A stretch of DNA of 13,929 nucleotides, from positions 1 to 13,929 of the forward strand of contig CALEYM010000214.1 of the NCBI GenBank assembly GCA_937926185.1. The letters are read 5' to 3'. This DNA is from an uncultured Bacteroidota bacterium. GTDB lineage: Bacteria > Bacteroidota > Bacteroidia > Chitinophagales > Saprospiraceae. The notes below the pieces were generated by a model. That model had not been told where the DNA came from, did no database searches, and saw only the letters and a list, made by a program, of their open reading frames with translations. Shown here piece by piece: positions 1 through 6,944 of the stretch. Positions within the stretch are counted from its first letter, which is position 1. Each line of letters begins with the position of its first letter. Made by a program: the position numbers and the translations under genes.

Positions 1-52
1 TTAGGATTAAAAACCGGTGTAGATTCCTAAAAATTGAGGATGTTTTTCAAAA

Positions 53-133
53 AATCCCTCCTTTCGGGGTATATTGTTTACTATTTTTTTCTGCGAAAAA
101 AATAGTAAACAATATACCCCGAAAGGAGGGATT
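53..133 (-). terminator. 39-bp perfect hairpin after the GWxTD gene
   Basis: Bases 53-91 are the exact reverse complement of 95-133, leaving a 3-base loop (92-94). Read on the minus strand it begins 6 bases after the stop codon at 140-142, and the stem is followed by a run of six T, as an intrinsic terminator should be. The outer stem is GC-rich (CCCGAAAGGAGGG side) and the inner stem is AT-rich, with a run of seven A/T pairs next to the loop. At 39 bp without a mismatch it is far longer than a usual terminator stem. It resembles the 34-bp hairpin at 9423-9493 in design but not in sequence. Confidence 0.8.
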
Positions 134-139
134 ACCACC

Positions 140-1618
140 TCAAAAATCCTCAAAAAACGCCCGCGCGTTCCTGCCCAGATTTCGTTTCATCGTCGTGGCG
201 TCGTGGTAGTTGCCGTCGTATTCTTCGCCGGCGGCGCGTTTGTACAGGTCGCGTTCCCAGCGCGGGTTATTGATTTCGCCGCGGGCATTGGAGTGCAACA
301 AGATGAAATCTTCGCCGGCCAGACTGGGGTTATAAAACAGGAACTTGACGTTTTTCTGTTTGGTTTTCGGGAAGTTGTAATACACCCAGACTTCATAAGG
401 CGGCGCGCTGGGATCGTCTTCCACGTGTACCAGGTCGTCGGGCCGGCCATACCGCATAAAAACACGGCCGCGGTCGGTTTCGAAGCCCCGGCGAAAACCG
501 CTGAAGAATTGTTTGTCAGCTGCCCCGGCTACCTCCATGTATTTCAGGTAGGCCAGTTCGGGATTGTTCGGGTCGGCTTTCACGAAGTGGCGGAAAAGGA
601 AAAAGCGCATGGCCTTCAGGTCGGTACCCTTCAGGATACTTTTCAGGGCTTCGTTGTCGTCGCCGTCCATCAGCGGTGAAATGGCGCGCAGGCTGTAGCG
701 CAGGTTTTCTTCGTTCAGTTCGGCCACGAATTGTTGTTCCACCACGGTTTCCGTGATTTCGGCCGGCTGAATTTCCAGGAAAGGATTGCTGCGCTGGAAA
801 TACGCCTTTCGTTTAGCCAGCAGTTCATTTTGGTTATTGCGCAACTCCACGCTGAGGGAATAGTTCCCGCTTTTCAATTTGGCGATGTCCATCGGAACCA
901 ACAGCGCGCTGATGGCCGCCGTCTTTTTTTGCTGGCTGCCAATGGAAACGAGGTTGGCGGCGCCATTCCCCAATTCTTCTTCGATAAAATAGCGCACGAG
1001 GTAAGCCTCCTCCTGCACCGATTTTTGCGCGTGATAGATTTCAGCGTAAAAGGCCAGCGCCGTGGACGCGCGGTCGTAAAAATTGAAAGGCAGCGGTTCG
1101 AGGAAGTAGCCGTTTTTGGAGAACGGATTGTCGGATTTGTCGGGTTTGTAGCTGCGCAGCAACAACAAATCGGACAGGTAAATGCCGGCGCCAAGGTCGA
1201 TGTTCAGCGGCGCGCGAAACACCCGGTTGTTTTCCGGGTCGTGGATGTCCTGAAAGGATATTTCCAGCTGATAGGCGCCGGGTTTGACAAACAGCCGTTT
1301 CACGTCGAGCAAGGCCTGAGGGGCGCTTACCAGCGGGCTGTTCAGCCGGTATTTTTCAAAATTGACCACCGTTTCGCCGTCTTTTACCAGTATGATGGTT
1401 TCGACGCCGGCCTGCAGGTACAGGCTGTCCACCCGTTTAAAAGTGACCGAAGCAGCCGCTATTTCTATATTGATTTCCAGGTATGGTTTATCCGGGGTGG
1501 CATATACCACGCTGCTGACGCCTGCGTCGAGCGTTTTGCCTGAAAATGGCGTCAGGATTGCGATCAAAAAAACGGAAAGGATTGGGAAGTAGTTGTAGCG
1601 TTTCATGGACGGGTGCAT
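140..1618 (-). CDS. Secreted GWxTD-domain protein
   Basis: This 492-residue protein begins with a signal peptide or membrane anchor (basic MKR, then hydrophobic residues about 9-26). The middle is beta-rich, with segments such as GAYQLEIS (114-121) and GNYSLSVEL (251-259) that look like immunoglobulin-like strands. The C-terminal part (about 320-485) matches the GWxTD domain of Bacteroidota and Acidobacteriota, with TDRGRVFMRYGRPDD at 381-395 followed by YEVWVYYNFP. The signature reads GFETD (378-382), so Phe replaces the usual Trp. The family's function is unknown; its members are exported. Start could be Met1 or Met5 (1606), which barely changes the signal peptide. It appears to be a single-gene unit ending at the long hairpin at 53-133. 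Family assignment is firm, role unknown. Confidence 0.85.
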   Translation of the reverse strand: MHPSMKRYNYFPILSVFLIAILTPFSGKTLDAGVSSVVYATPDKPYLEINIEIAAASVTFKRVDSLYLQAGVETIILVKDGETVVNFEKYRLNSPLVSAPQALLDVKRLFVKPGAYQLEISFQDIHDPENNRVFRAPLNIDLGAGIYLSDLLLLRSYKPDKSDNPFSKNGYFLEPLPFNFYDRASTALAFYAEIYHAQKSVQEEAYLVRYFIEEELGNGAANLVSIGSQQKKTAAISALLVPMDIAKLKSGNYSLSVELRNNQNELLAKRKAYFQRSNPFLEIQPAEITETVVEQQFVAELNEENLRYSLRAISPLMDGDDNEALKSILKGTDLKAMRFFLFRHFVKADPNNPELAYLKYMEVAGAADKQFFSGFRRGFETDRGRVFMRYGRPDDLVHVEDDPSAPPYEVWVYYNFPKTKQKNVKFLFYNPSLAGEDFILLHSNARGEINNPRWERDLYKRAAGEEYDGNYHDATTMKRNLGRNARAFFEDF

Positions 1619-1721
1619 TTTGTTTCCTTACAAATATCGGCGAAATATTTGTTTGGCCAGCAAATGTTGGACATAAAATAGGTCAAAACCCGGCATATAG
1701 CCGGTATCGTTGCACGGGAAT

Positions 1722-1753
1722 ACGTTTACGAGACTTGCAAAATTTTGGTGAAC
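1722..1753. repeat. Dispersed partly palindromic element, copy A
   Basis: This 32-base stretch (starting ACGTTTACGAGACTTG) matches 28 of 32 bases of the element at 3869-3900. It lies in the 243-base gap between the hydrolase stop and the GWxTD start, about 104-135 bases upstream of the latter. This copy is less symmetrical than the other, but it is flanked by a 7-base inverted pair, TTGCACG on the left and CGTGCAA on the right. Nothing else in the gap looks like a gene; a small CCGGC/GCCGG hairpin lies near 1691-1705. It could be a regulatory site or a decayed extragenic palindrome. Confidence 0.6.
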
Positions 1754-1861
1754 AACGTGCAAAAGCCGATAGCACTCAACTGTTTTTGAGATGTCGCTTG
1801 CTCCTGCCTCGCAGACGGCGCCTCAAAAACCGGCCATTCCCTGCAAAACGAGCATTGCTGC

Positions 1862-3781
1862 TCAAGGTTTTAAAACCGGCAATTCAACGCCCGAAGGATG
1901 CGCCGCGTCGCGCCATATTTTCACTTCCACAGGGATAAAATCGGCATCCCGGGCTTCGTAAATGTTGACGAACTGCTGCGGATTGCGGTCGGCCAGGGGG
2001 AACCAGCTGCTTTGCGCCTGCACCATGATTTTGTGTCCGGGCAGGAAAGTATGCGCTACGTCGGGCAGTTCAAATCTGACCGGGTAAATCTCCCCGCGTT
2101 TGAAGCCGGTGGGTTTTTCAAAACTGTCGCGGTACCGGCCGCGGAAGATTTCACCCCGCACCAGCATTTGATAGCCGCCAAGTGGTACGCCGTTTTCCTG
2201 TCCGCTCAGGGTGTCGGGGAACACATCGATCAGTTTGACCACAAAATCGGCGTCCAGCAGTTGGTCGGGGCCGGCAAGTCCGCGGTCGTCGAGGCTGACC
2301 CATAAATCGGCGATAACGGGCCCCGTGACGGTTACCGCTTCTTTCAAAACAGGCGTTTCGTACACCAGCACGTCGGGCCGGCGGGCGGCAAAACGCTGGT
2401 CGTCGGTCATGTACTCGTTGGTACGCCGCAAGTGTACATCTTCGGTGTACGGTACGGGTTTGGCCGGGTTGCTGGTGTACTGGTCGGCTTCTTCGATAGC
2501 CGGGCCGGGGTTTATGTCTTTGGGTGGCGCGCCATTTTGCCTGGCGTCGAGTCGGCCGCCGGCGCGGAAGCGAAATTTTTGTTTTTTTGCTGTTGGAGGC
2601 GGCCAGGATTCATAGCGGGTCCAGCGATTGCTGCCGGTTTCGAAAATCCAGGCGTCCGGCAGGTTCATCGGGCCTATATTTTTCAAATAATGTTCAAAAA
2701 ACGGCGCCTCGATTTCCGTTTGGTAAAAACGGCTGGTTGGCGCGCCGAAAACAACGTTGCCCAGCCGTTCGCCGGCGCCGCGCGCCCAGCCACCGTGGCT
2801 CCAGGGGCCCATGACGATCCGGTTGCTTGCGGCGGGTGGGTTTTGTTTTTCAATGGCCTTATACACCTGCCATGCGCCAAAACAATCTTCGGCATCGAAC
2901 AGGCCGCCGACCGTGAGCACGGCGGGACGGATATTTTTCAGGTGCGGACGCGGGTTACGAGCCTGCCACCAGGCATCCATGTCGGGGTGTTGCATCAGTT
3001 CGTTCCAGAATGGAATGCCGCCTTTCAGGTATTTGTGATTAAAATTGGGCAGCGCGCCGGCGTTCAGGTAAAAAGCATAGTTGTCCGGCGTTTTCCACTC
3101 GGAAAAACCCTGTGCGCGTTCAGTGGTCGGCTCGGGGCGCGGTTTGCCGAACCCGGAATAAAAGGAAAAGGCATCCATCAGCATAAAAGCGCCGTTGTGG
3201 TGAAAATCGTCGCCGATAAACCAGTCGGTGACCGGGGCCTGCGGCGACACGGCCGCGATGGCGGGGTGATTGGCCAGGATGGCCATGGTGGCATAAAAGC
3301 CGGGATAAGAAATGCCGTATACGCCGATCCGGCCATTATTGCCGGCAGCGTTTTTCAGCAGCCACTCGGCGGTGTCGAAGGTGTCGCTGGCCTCGTCGGT
3401 GTCTTTGGCCGTTTTTTTGGCGGGGTTAAAAGGACGAACGTCTACAAAATTGCCTTCGCTCATATAACGTCCGCGCACATCCTGGAATACGAAAATGTAC
3501 CCGGCGCGGGCCAGGGTCATATTTTGAAAATTGGTTTTAAATGCATCCACACCGTAAGGCGAACAGGAATAAGGCGTACGGTTGAGCAGGATGGGATAGG
3601 TTCGGGAGCGGTCTTTCGGCGTATAAATGGCCGTAAACAAACGGACGCCGTCGCGCATGGGGATCATCACTTCCCGTTTGGTGAAATGGTCGCGGATAAA
3701 GGCTGAATCAAGCGCTTCGTTTTGGGCGGTTATTATCGAACAGGCAAAAAGCAGGAAGAGGGAGGACAGGATTTTTTTCAT
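1862..3781 (-). CDS. Secreted CocE/NonD (S15-type) serine hydrolase
   Basis: A 639-residue exported hydrolase of the CocE/NonD family, which includes X-Pro dipeptidyl peptidases, alpha-amino-acid ester hydrolases and glutaryl-7-ACA acylase. A signal peptide covers about 1-19 (MKKILSSLFLLFACSIITAQ). The alpha/beta-hydrolase domain carries the nucleophile in YGISYPG (Ser158), the acid in GGLFDAED (Asp296) and the base in GPWSHGGW (His329). Also typical are PMRDGVRLFT (41-50) and FQDVRGRYMSEG (99-110). The C-terminal third has the jelly-roll features of the family (DLWVSLDD; LPGHKIMVQAQSSWFP). The length is normal, and all three catalytic residues are present. Substrate cannot be told; amino-acid ester or peptide hydrolysis in the periplasm is most likely by family. 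It appears monocistronic, with a possible promoter about 90 bases upstream near the palindrome at 3869-3902. Confidence 0.9.
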   Translation of the reverse strand: MKKILSSLFLLFACSIITAQNEALDSAFIRDHFTKREVMIPMRDGVRLFTAIYTPKDRSRTYPILLNRTPYSCSPYGVDAFKTNFQNMTLARAGYIFVFQDVRGRYMSEGNFVDVRPFNPAKKTAKDTDEASDTFDTAEWLLKNAAGNNGRIGVYGISYPGFYATMAILANHPAIAAVSPQAPVTDWFIGDDFHHNGAFMLMDAFSFYSGFGKPRPEPTTERAQGFSEWKTPDNYAFYLNAGALPNFNHKYLKGGIPFWNELMQHPDMDAWWQARNPRPHLKNIRPAVLTVGGLFDAEDCFGAWQVYKAIEKQNPPAASNRIVMGPWSHGGWARGAGERLGNVVFGAPTSRFYQTEIEAPFFEHYLKNIGPMNLPDAWIFETGSNRWTRYESWPPPTAKKQKFRFRAGGRLDARQNGAPPKDINPGPAIEEADQYTSNPAKPVPYTEDVHLRRTNEYMTDDQRFAARRPDVLVYETPVLKEAVTVTGPVIADLWVSLDDRGLAGPDQLLDADFVVKLIDVFPDTLSGQENGVPLGGYQMLVRGEIFRGRYRDSFEKPTGFKRGEIYPVRFELPDVAHTFLPGHKIMVQAQSSWFPLADRNPQQFVNIYEARDADFIPVEVKIWRDAAHPSGVELPVLKP

Positions 3782-3868
3782 TTTTTCGATATTAAATCAA
3801 CCAATTTTCAGGCCCTGAAGAACTTGGCCCGGCGGCGTAAATACCGCGCTACCGGCAAAGATTGTTCA

Positions 3869-3907
3869 ACGTTTACGAAACTTTCAAAAGTTTCGTGAAC
3901 GTATTTT
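3869..3907 (+). repeat. Dispersed palindromic element copy B with T tract
   Basis: Bases 3869-3884 pair with 3887-3902 as a 16-bp stem. The only flaw is a T/G pair (3874/3897), which becomes a U-G wobble in plus-strand RNA but an A/C mismatch in minus-strand RNA. The plus-strand stem runs into ATTTTT (3903-3908), so it looks like a plus-strand terminator, yet no plus-strand gene lies upstream. Its first 32 bases match 28/32 of copy A at 1722-1753. It sits between divergent genes, 88-121 bases upstream of the hydrolase start. On the minus strand the stem centre supplies a TTTG placed 21 bases before AATCTTTG, a near-match to a -33/-7 promoter, so it may also act as an operator. A smaller palindrome, AACTTTGAAAGTT, follows near 3926-3938. 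Confidence 0.6.
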
Positions 3908-4027
3908 TACAGTCCTCCGACGGACAACTTTGAAAGTTCATCGATAATTAACACAGGTGCTGCAACTATCTGAGCGGAAAGGGTGTCTCTATGCCCGACA
4001 ACTACTTAAATTAATCTGTTATAGGCT

Positions 4028-4375
4028 ATGAAAACGAAACTTCTTTTAACCCTTGCATTCGTGCTGGGGGTCTCCTACTACCATTGGGCGCAACAAGCGT
4101 CGCTATCGTCCAATCCCGAACCGGAATATCCTTATGTGGAGGTCATCGTCACCCAGGACAAGGTGTGGCTGATGCCCGACGAACAGCCCGTCTCCAATGT
4201 CCCGGTAAAAGTGGTAAATGCCTCAGGGGAAGTCATTTTGCAAAAAATTTTCTGCTCCGAGTCTAAAGAATGGTCGCTCGACGTGTCGGGCCTTCCCACG
4301 GGTAAATACAAAATCCAGGTGGGCGCCACCCAAACGGAATACCTGGAGAAGCAGGGAAAACGCAGGATGTTGTAG
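4028..4375 (+). CDS. Small secreted protein, sorting-domain-like fold
   Basis: A 115-residue protein with a clear signal peptide (MKTKLLLTLAFVLG, likely cut after the AQQA region around 21-24). The mature part of about 90 residues looks like a single beta-sandwich: VPVKVVNASGEVILQKIF (58-75), then WSLDVSGLPTGKYKIQV (82-98). The 'SGLPTGKYKIQV' pattern is what T9SS C-terminal domains and the small secreted DUF3244-like proteins of Bacteroidota show. There is no cargo domain in front, and the C-terminus is KQGKRRML rather than the usual short KLIK-type end. The gene lies 36 bases upstream of the methyltransferase, so they may be co-transcribed, though a shared function is not evident. I do not recognise the exact family; secretion is well supported, function unknown. 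Confidence 0.7.
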   Translation: MKTKLLLTLAFVLGVSYYHWAQQASLSSNPEPEYPYVEVIVTQDKVWLMPDEQPVSNVPVKVVNASGEVILQKIFCSESKEWSLDVSGLPTGKYKIQVGATQTEYLEKQGKRRML

Positions 4376-4411
4376 AAAAAGCCGTTCTTTCGCCCCGAAC
4401 TTAACTATGCG

Positions 4412-5191
4412 ATGTTTCCAGACATCTCCAACCGCATTTTCAACGAAGACTGTATTGCCGGCATGGCACAACATCTGCCGGACGCCTGCGTGGACCTGGT
4501 GATAACCGATCCGCCTTTCGGCATCGAGTTTCAGGCAAAACGCGGCAACTACAACCGAAAGGGCAACCGGGTATTGGATGGTTATAGCGAGGTAAAGGGC
4601 GGCGATTACCTGGAATTCACGCGCGCCTGGCTCAGCCAGGTTCGACGCGTATTGAAGCCGGAAGGAAGCCTGTATATTTTTTCCGGCTGGAATTATCTGA
4701 AAGAGCTCCTGATCGTGCTCGACGAGCAGCGCTTCACGCTTGTCAATCACCTGATCTGGAAATACCAGTTCGGGCTGGTGACGACAAGGAAGTTCGTCAC
4801 CTCGCATTATCATATCCTTTTCGCCGGCATCGATGAGAAAAAACGCCGGTTCTATCCATATTCCCGTTTCGATAAGGACGAACGTTCCGATAACGGCGGC
4901 AGCGCGCATTACCGGGACAAAGAAGACGTGTGGAACATTCCCCGCGAATATTGGAACGGCGACGTAAAAACGCCCACCAAACTGCCCGCCGAAATTATCC
5001 GTAAAATTCTGGCGTACAGCAGTCAGCCCGGCGACCTCGTGCTCGATCCCTTCCTCGGTTCGGGGCAGGTTGCCGTGCTGAGCCAACTCGAAGGCCGGCG
5101 CTATCTCGGCTTTGAAATCGTGCCGGCATATTTTACATTCGCCCAACAGCGCCTTCAAAGCGGCGATTACCGGCTGAAAGCGGAAGAGTGA
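4412..5191 (+). CDS. Solitary beta-class DNA methyltransferase (N4C/N6A)
   Basis: A 259-residue S-adenosylmethionine-dependent DNA amino-methyltransferase. The catalytic motif IV, TDPPFG (32-37), is near the N-terminus, and the SAM-binding motif I, LDPFLGSGQV (211-220), is near the C-terminus. The region between holds the likely target-recognition part (about 60-195) and the TPTKLPAEIIRKIL segment (about 187-200). The order IV-TRD-X-I defines the beta class. The DPPF motif fits N6-adenine or N4-cytosine methylation; the target sequence cannot be read from the protein. No restriction endonuclease, specificity subunit or Vsr gene is adjacent, so it is an orphan enzyme with a possible role in epigenetic control or as a remnant of a restriction system. 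The ATG at 4412 was chosen because translation reaches the expected FNEDC segment at once; an ATG at 4407 is in another frame. Confidence 0.88.
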   Translation: MFPDISNRIFNEDCIAGMAQHLPDACVDLVITDPPFGIEFQAKRGNYNRKGNRVLDGYSEVKGGDYLEFTRAWLSQVRRVLKPEGSLYIFSGWNYLKELLIVLDEQRFTLVNHLIWKYQFGLVTTRKFVTSHYHILFAGIDEKKRRFYPYSRFDKDERSDNGGSAHYRDKEDVWNIPREYWNGDVKTPTKLPAEIIRKILAYSSQPGDLVLDPFLGSGQVAVLSQLEGRRYLGFEIVPAYFTFAQQRLQSGDYRLKAEE

Positions 5192-5195
5192 TTCA

Positions 5196-5254
5196 TTGTT
5201 GATTTGTTGATTTGAGGGCTCAGCGCATGGGCACTCAAATCAACAAATCAACAA
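5196..5254. terminator. 21-bp inverted repeat between convergent genes
   Basis: Bases 5196-5216 pair perfectly with 5234-5254 around a 17-base loop. It sits between the methyltransferase stop (5191) and the aminopeptidase stop (5260-5262), so a bidirectional transcription stop is likely. Neither side has a good T run after the stem, so termination would have to be weak or factor-assisted. The arms are built from octamer repeats: GTTGATTT twice on the left and AAATCAAC three times on the right. Confidence 0.55.
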
Positions 5255-5260
5255 ATCAAC
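5237..5260. repeat. Tandem octamer AAATCAAC x3
   Basis: Three perfect head-to-tail copies of AAATCAAC occupy 5237-5260; the last base is also the first base of the aminopeptidase stop codon (read on the minus strand). The inverted counterpart, GTTGATTT twice, is at 5198-5213. The unit resembles the heptamer AATCGTA repeated at 10563-10597. Confidence 0.75.
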
Positions 5261-6903
5261 TACTTCCGTACATTCACTTCCAGCTTTTTGGGCCGGTTGG
5301 CGATATCCCAGGCGGTATAAAAAGCCAGTTTTGCCCGTTTGGCAGCGGCGGCGCTGTCGATCTTATCGGGCGTGTCGCCTGGTTTGTGGTAGTCGGCGTG
5401 CGTGCCATTGAAATAAAAAATGACCGGGATGCCGCGTTCGGCGAAATTATAGTGGTCGCTGCGCTCATAAAAGCGGTTAGGGTCGTTCTTGTCGTTGTAC
5501 TTGTAGTCGAGTTTCAATTGGGTGTATTCGCGGTTGGCGGTTTCGTTGATCTCGTGCATGTCGGTGCTCATGCGGTCGGAACCGATCACATAAATGTAAT
5601 CGGGGTTGCCGGCGTGGAGATCATCCACCCGGCCGATCATGTCGATATTAATATCGGCCACGGTTGCTTCGAGGGGGAAAACGGGAAAGTCGACGTAAAA
5701 TTTGGAACCCAGCAAGCCTTTTTCCTCGCCGCTGACCAGCATGCAAACCACGCTGCGTCTGGGCCCGATTCCTTTTTTCTTTGCCTCCACAAAAGCGCGG
5801 GCAATTTCGATCACCCCGGCCGTGCCCGAAGCATTATCGTCGGCGCCATGGTAGATCACATCGTCCACCTGGCCAAGATGATCGTAATGGGCGGTGATGA
5901 AAACGTACTCTTTTTTCAGCGTCTCGTCGGTGCCTTCGATGAACCCGATCACATTGGAGCCTTTCAGGTGTTTTACCTCCTTATCGAGGCGTACTTCGAT
6001 GTCCGATTTCACTTTTACCGGCTTAAAGGCTTCTTTGTTGCGCAGATCGGCAAATTCCGCTTCGGCTTTTCCCGCTTTTTTACCCAGGATGGCGTCGGCG
6101 ACTTTTTGCGAGATAAAAGCGTTGTTGATCATCTCTTTTTCGGCCTTATCGGCGCCGGGCGATTGCGGTTTCCAGCCCCAGGTCGATAATTTGCGCCGGT
6201 TCTCTTTGAGGTTTTCTTCAAAATTGGGATCCACGATAAAGACCATGACGGCGCCTTTTTGTTTGGCCAGTTGCACTTTCCGCCGCCAGTTCAGAGCCCA
6301 ATCGGAACGAAACTCGGTGCCGGTTATGAGGGAATGACTTTTGGTGTCGAGCGGTTCGCCGTCGTAGAACAGCACCGCTTTACCCTTTACGTCCGTTTTG
6401 CCGTAGTCGTTGTATTTTGGGTCTTCAATACCGTATCCCACAAAAACCACTTCTTTAAATTTAAGCAAGGGTTGGTCGGGGTTTTCGGACGGGAAAACGT
6501 AAAAATCGCTTCGGTTTTTAAATTCCTGGCCGCCAACTTTAAGGCCGATGTCGGTCCAGGATTCGTTTTGCAGTTGAATAAACTGAAAATGGGTGCGGCG
6601 GTCGCCGACGGGTGGTAAGCCCAGGGCTTTAAATTGTTGGGCGATAAAATCGGCGGCCAGGCGTTGGCCCTCTTCGCCGGTTTCGCGCCCGGCCATAGTT
6701 TTGGAGGCGAGCGTATCGATGAGGAATTTCATTTCATCGGCAGTGATCGTTTCGCCGAAAGGCCTGGCGTCGGGCAACTGGTAATTGCGTTTGGGCGGCT
6801 TGGCGGTGTTGGTTCTGGATGTAGAGTCTCCGGCAGGCCCTGGCTGGGCGAAAAGGCAAAATGCCGGCAAAAGCAGCAGGAGGAGCGAAATACGGAATTT
6901 CAT
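5260..6903 (-). CDS. Exported M28 zinc aminopeptidase with PA domain
   Basis: A 547-residue secreted metallopeptidase. The start at 6903 is chosen because MKFRISLLLLLLPAFCLFAQ (1-20) is a textbook signal peptide; the frame is open further upstream, but only over the end of rpiB. A protease-associated domain covers about 150-310 (VVFVGYGIE, KGKAVLFYDGEP). The M28 domain follows with all metal and catalytic residues: ITAHYDH (His339), GADDNASG (Asp355), SGEEKGLLGS (Glu393 as general base, Glu394 as ligand), NIDMIGR (Asp421) and ADYHKPGD (His506). It should remove N-terminal residues from peptides in the periplasm or outside the cell. It lies 41 bases after rpiB on the same strand, so the two are probably co-transcribed, though their functions are not obviously linked. 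Confidence 0.93.
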   Translation of the reverse strand: MKFRISLLLLLLPAFCLFAQPGPAGDSTSRTNTAKPPKRNYQLPDARPFGETITADEMKFLIDTLASKTMAGRETGEEGQRLAADFIAQQFKALGLPPVGDRRTHFQFIQLQNESWTDIGLKVGGQEFKNRSDFYVFPSENPDQPLLKFKEVVFVGYGIEDPKYNDYGKTDVKGKAVLFYDGEPLDTKSHSLITGTEFRSDWALNWRRKVQLAKQKGAVMVFIVDPNFEENLKENRRKLSTWGWKPQSPGADKAEKEMINNAFISQKVADAILGKKAGKAEAEFADLRNKEAFKPVKVKSDIEVRLDKEVKHLKGSNVIGFIEGTDETLKKEYVFITAHYDHLGQVDDVIYHGADDNASGTAGVIEIARAFVEAKKKGIGPRRSVVCMLVSGEEKGLLGSKFYVDFPVFPLEATVADINIDMIGRVDDLHAGNPDYIYVIGSDRMSTDMHEINETANREYTQLKLDYKYNDKNDPNRFYERSDHYNFAERGIPVIFYFNGTHADYHKPGDTPDKIDSAAAAKRAKLAFYTAWDIANRPKKLEVNVRK

Positions 6904-6944
6904 ATACGAAGTAGTATTTTGTGCTTTACGATTGAAAGTTAAGG

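Noticed and set aside
1..30. Possible C-terminal tail of a plus-strand gene (frame 2 reads LGLKTGVDS then stop at 28-30), convergent with the first gene
   Set aside because: Nine codons at the window edge cannot be told from chance; needs the upstream sequence.
53..133. Long hairpins (here and 9423-9493) as CRISPR repeats, transposon ends or phage attachment sites
   Set aside because: The arms of the two are unrelated, there are no spacers, no transposase or integrase is nearby, and no target duplication was seen.
1850..1863. Short hairpin GAGCA/TGCTC at the hydrolase stop codon, followed on the minus strand by GTTTT
   Set aside because: A 5-bp stem overlapping the stop codon is too weak to call a terminator.
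2432..3706. Long open frame on the plus strand opposite the hydrolase gene (424 codons), and similar ones opposite the GWxTD, aminopeptidase and subtilase genes
   Set aside because: They are antisense shadows in high-GC coding DNA, with no recognisable domains, while the opposite strand encodes complete enzymes.
4376..4411. Frameshift joining the small secreted protein to the methyltransferase
   Set aside because: Both proteins look complete at the junction, and the 36-base gap reads as ordinary intergenic sequence.
4223..5158. 311-codon minus-strand frame opposite the small secreted protein and the methyltransferase
   Set aside because: The plus strand has intact methyltransferase motifs; the antisense product shows no family features.
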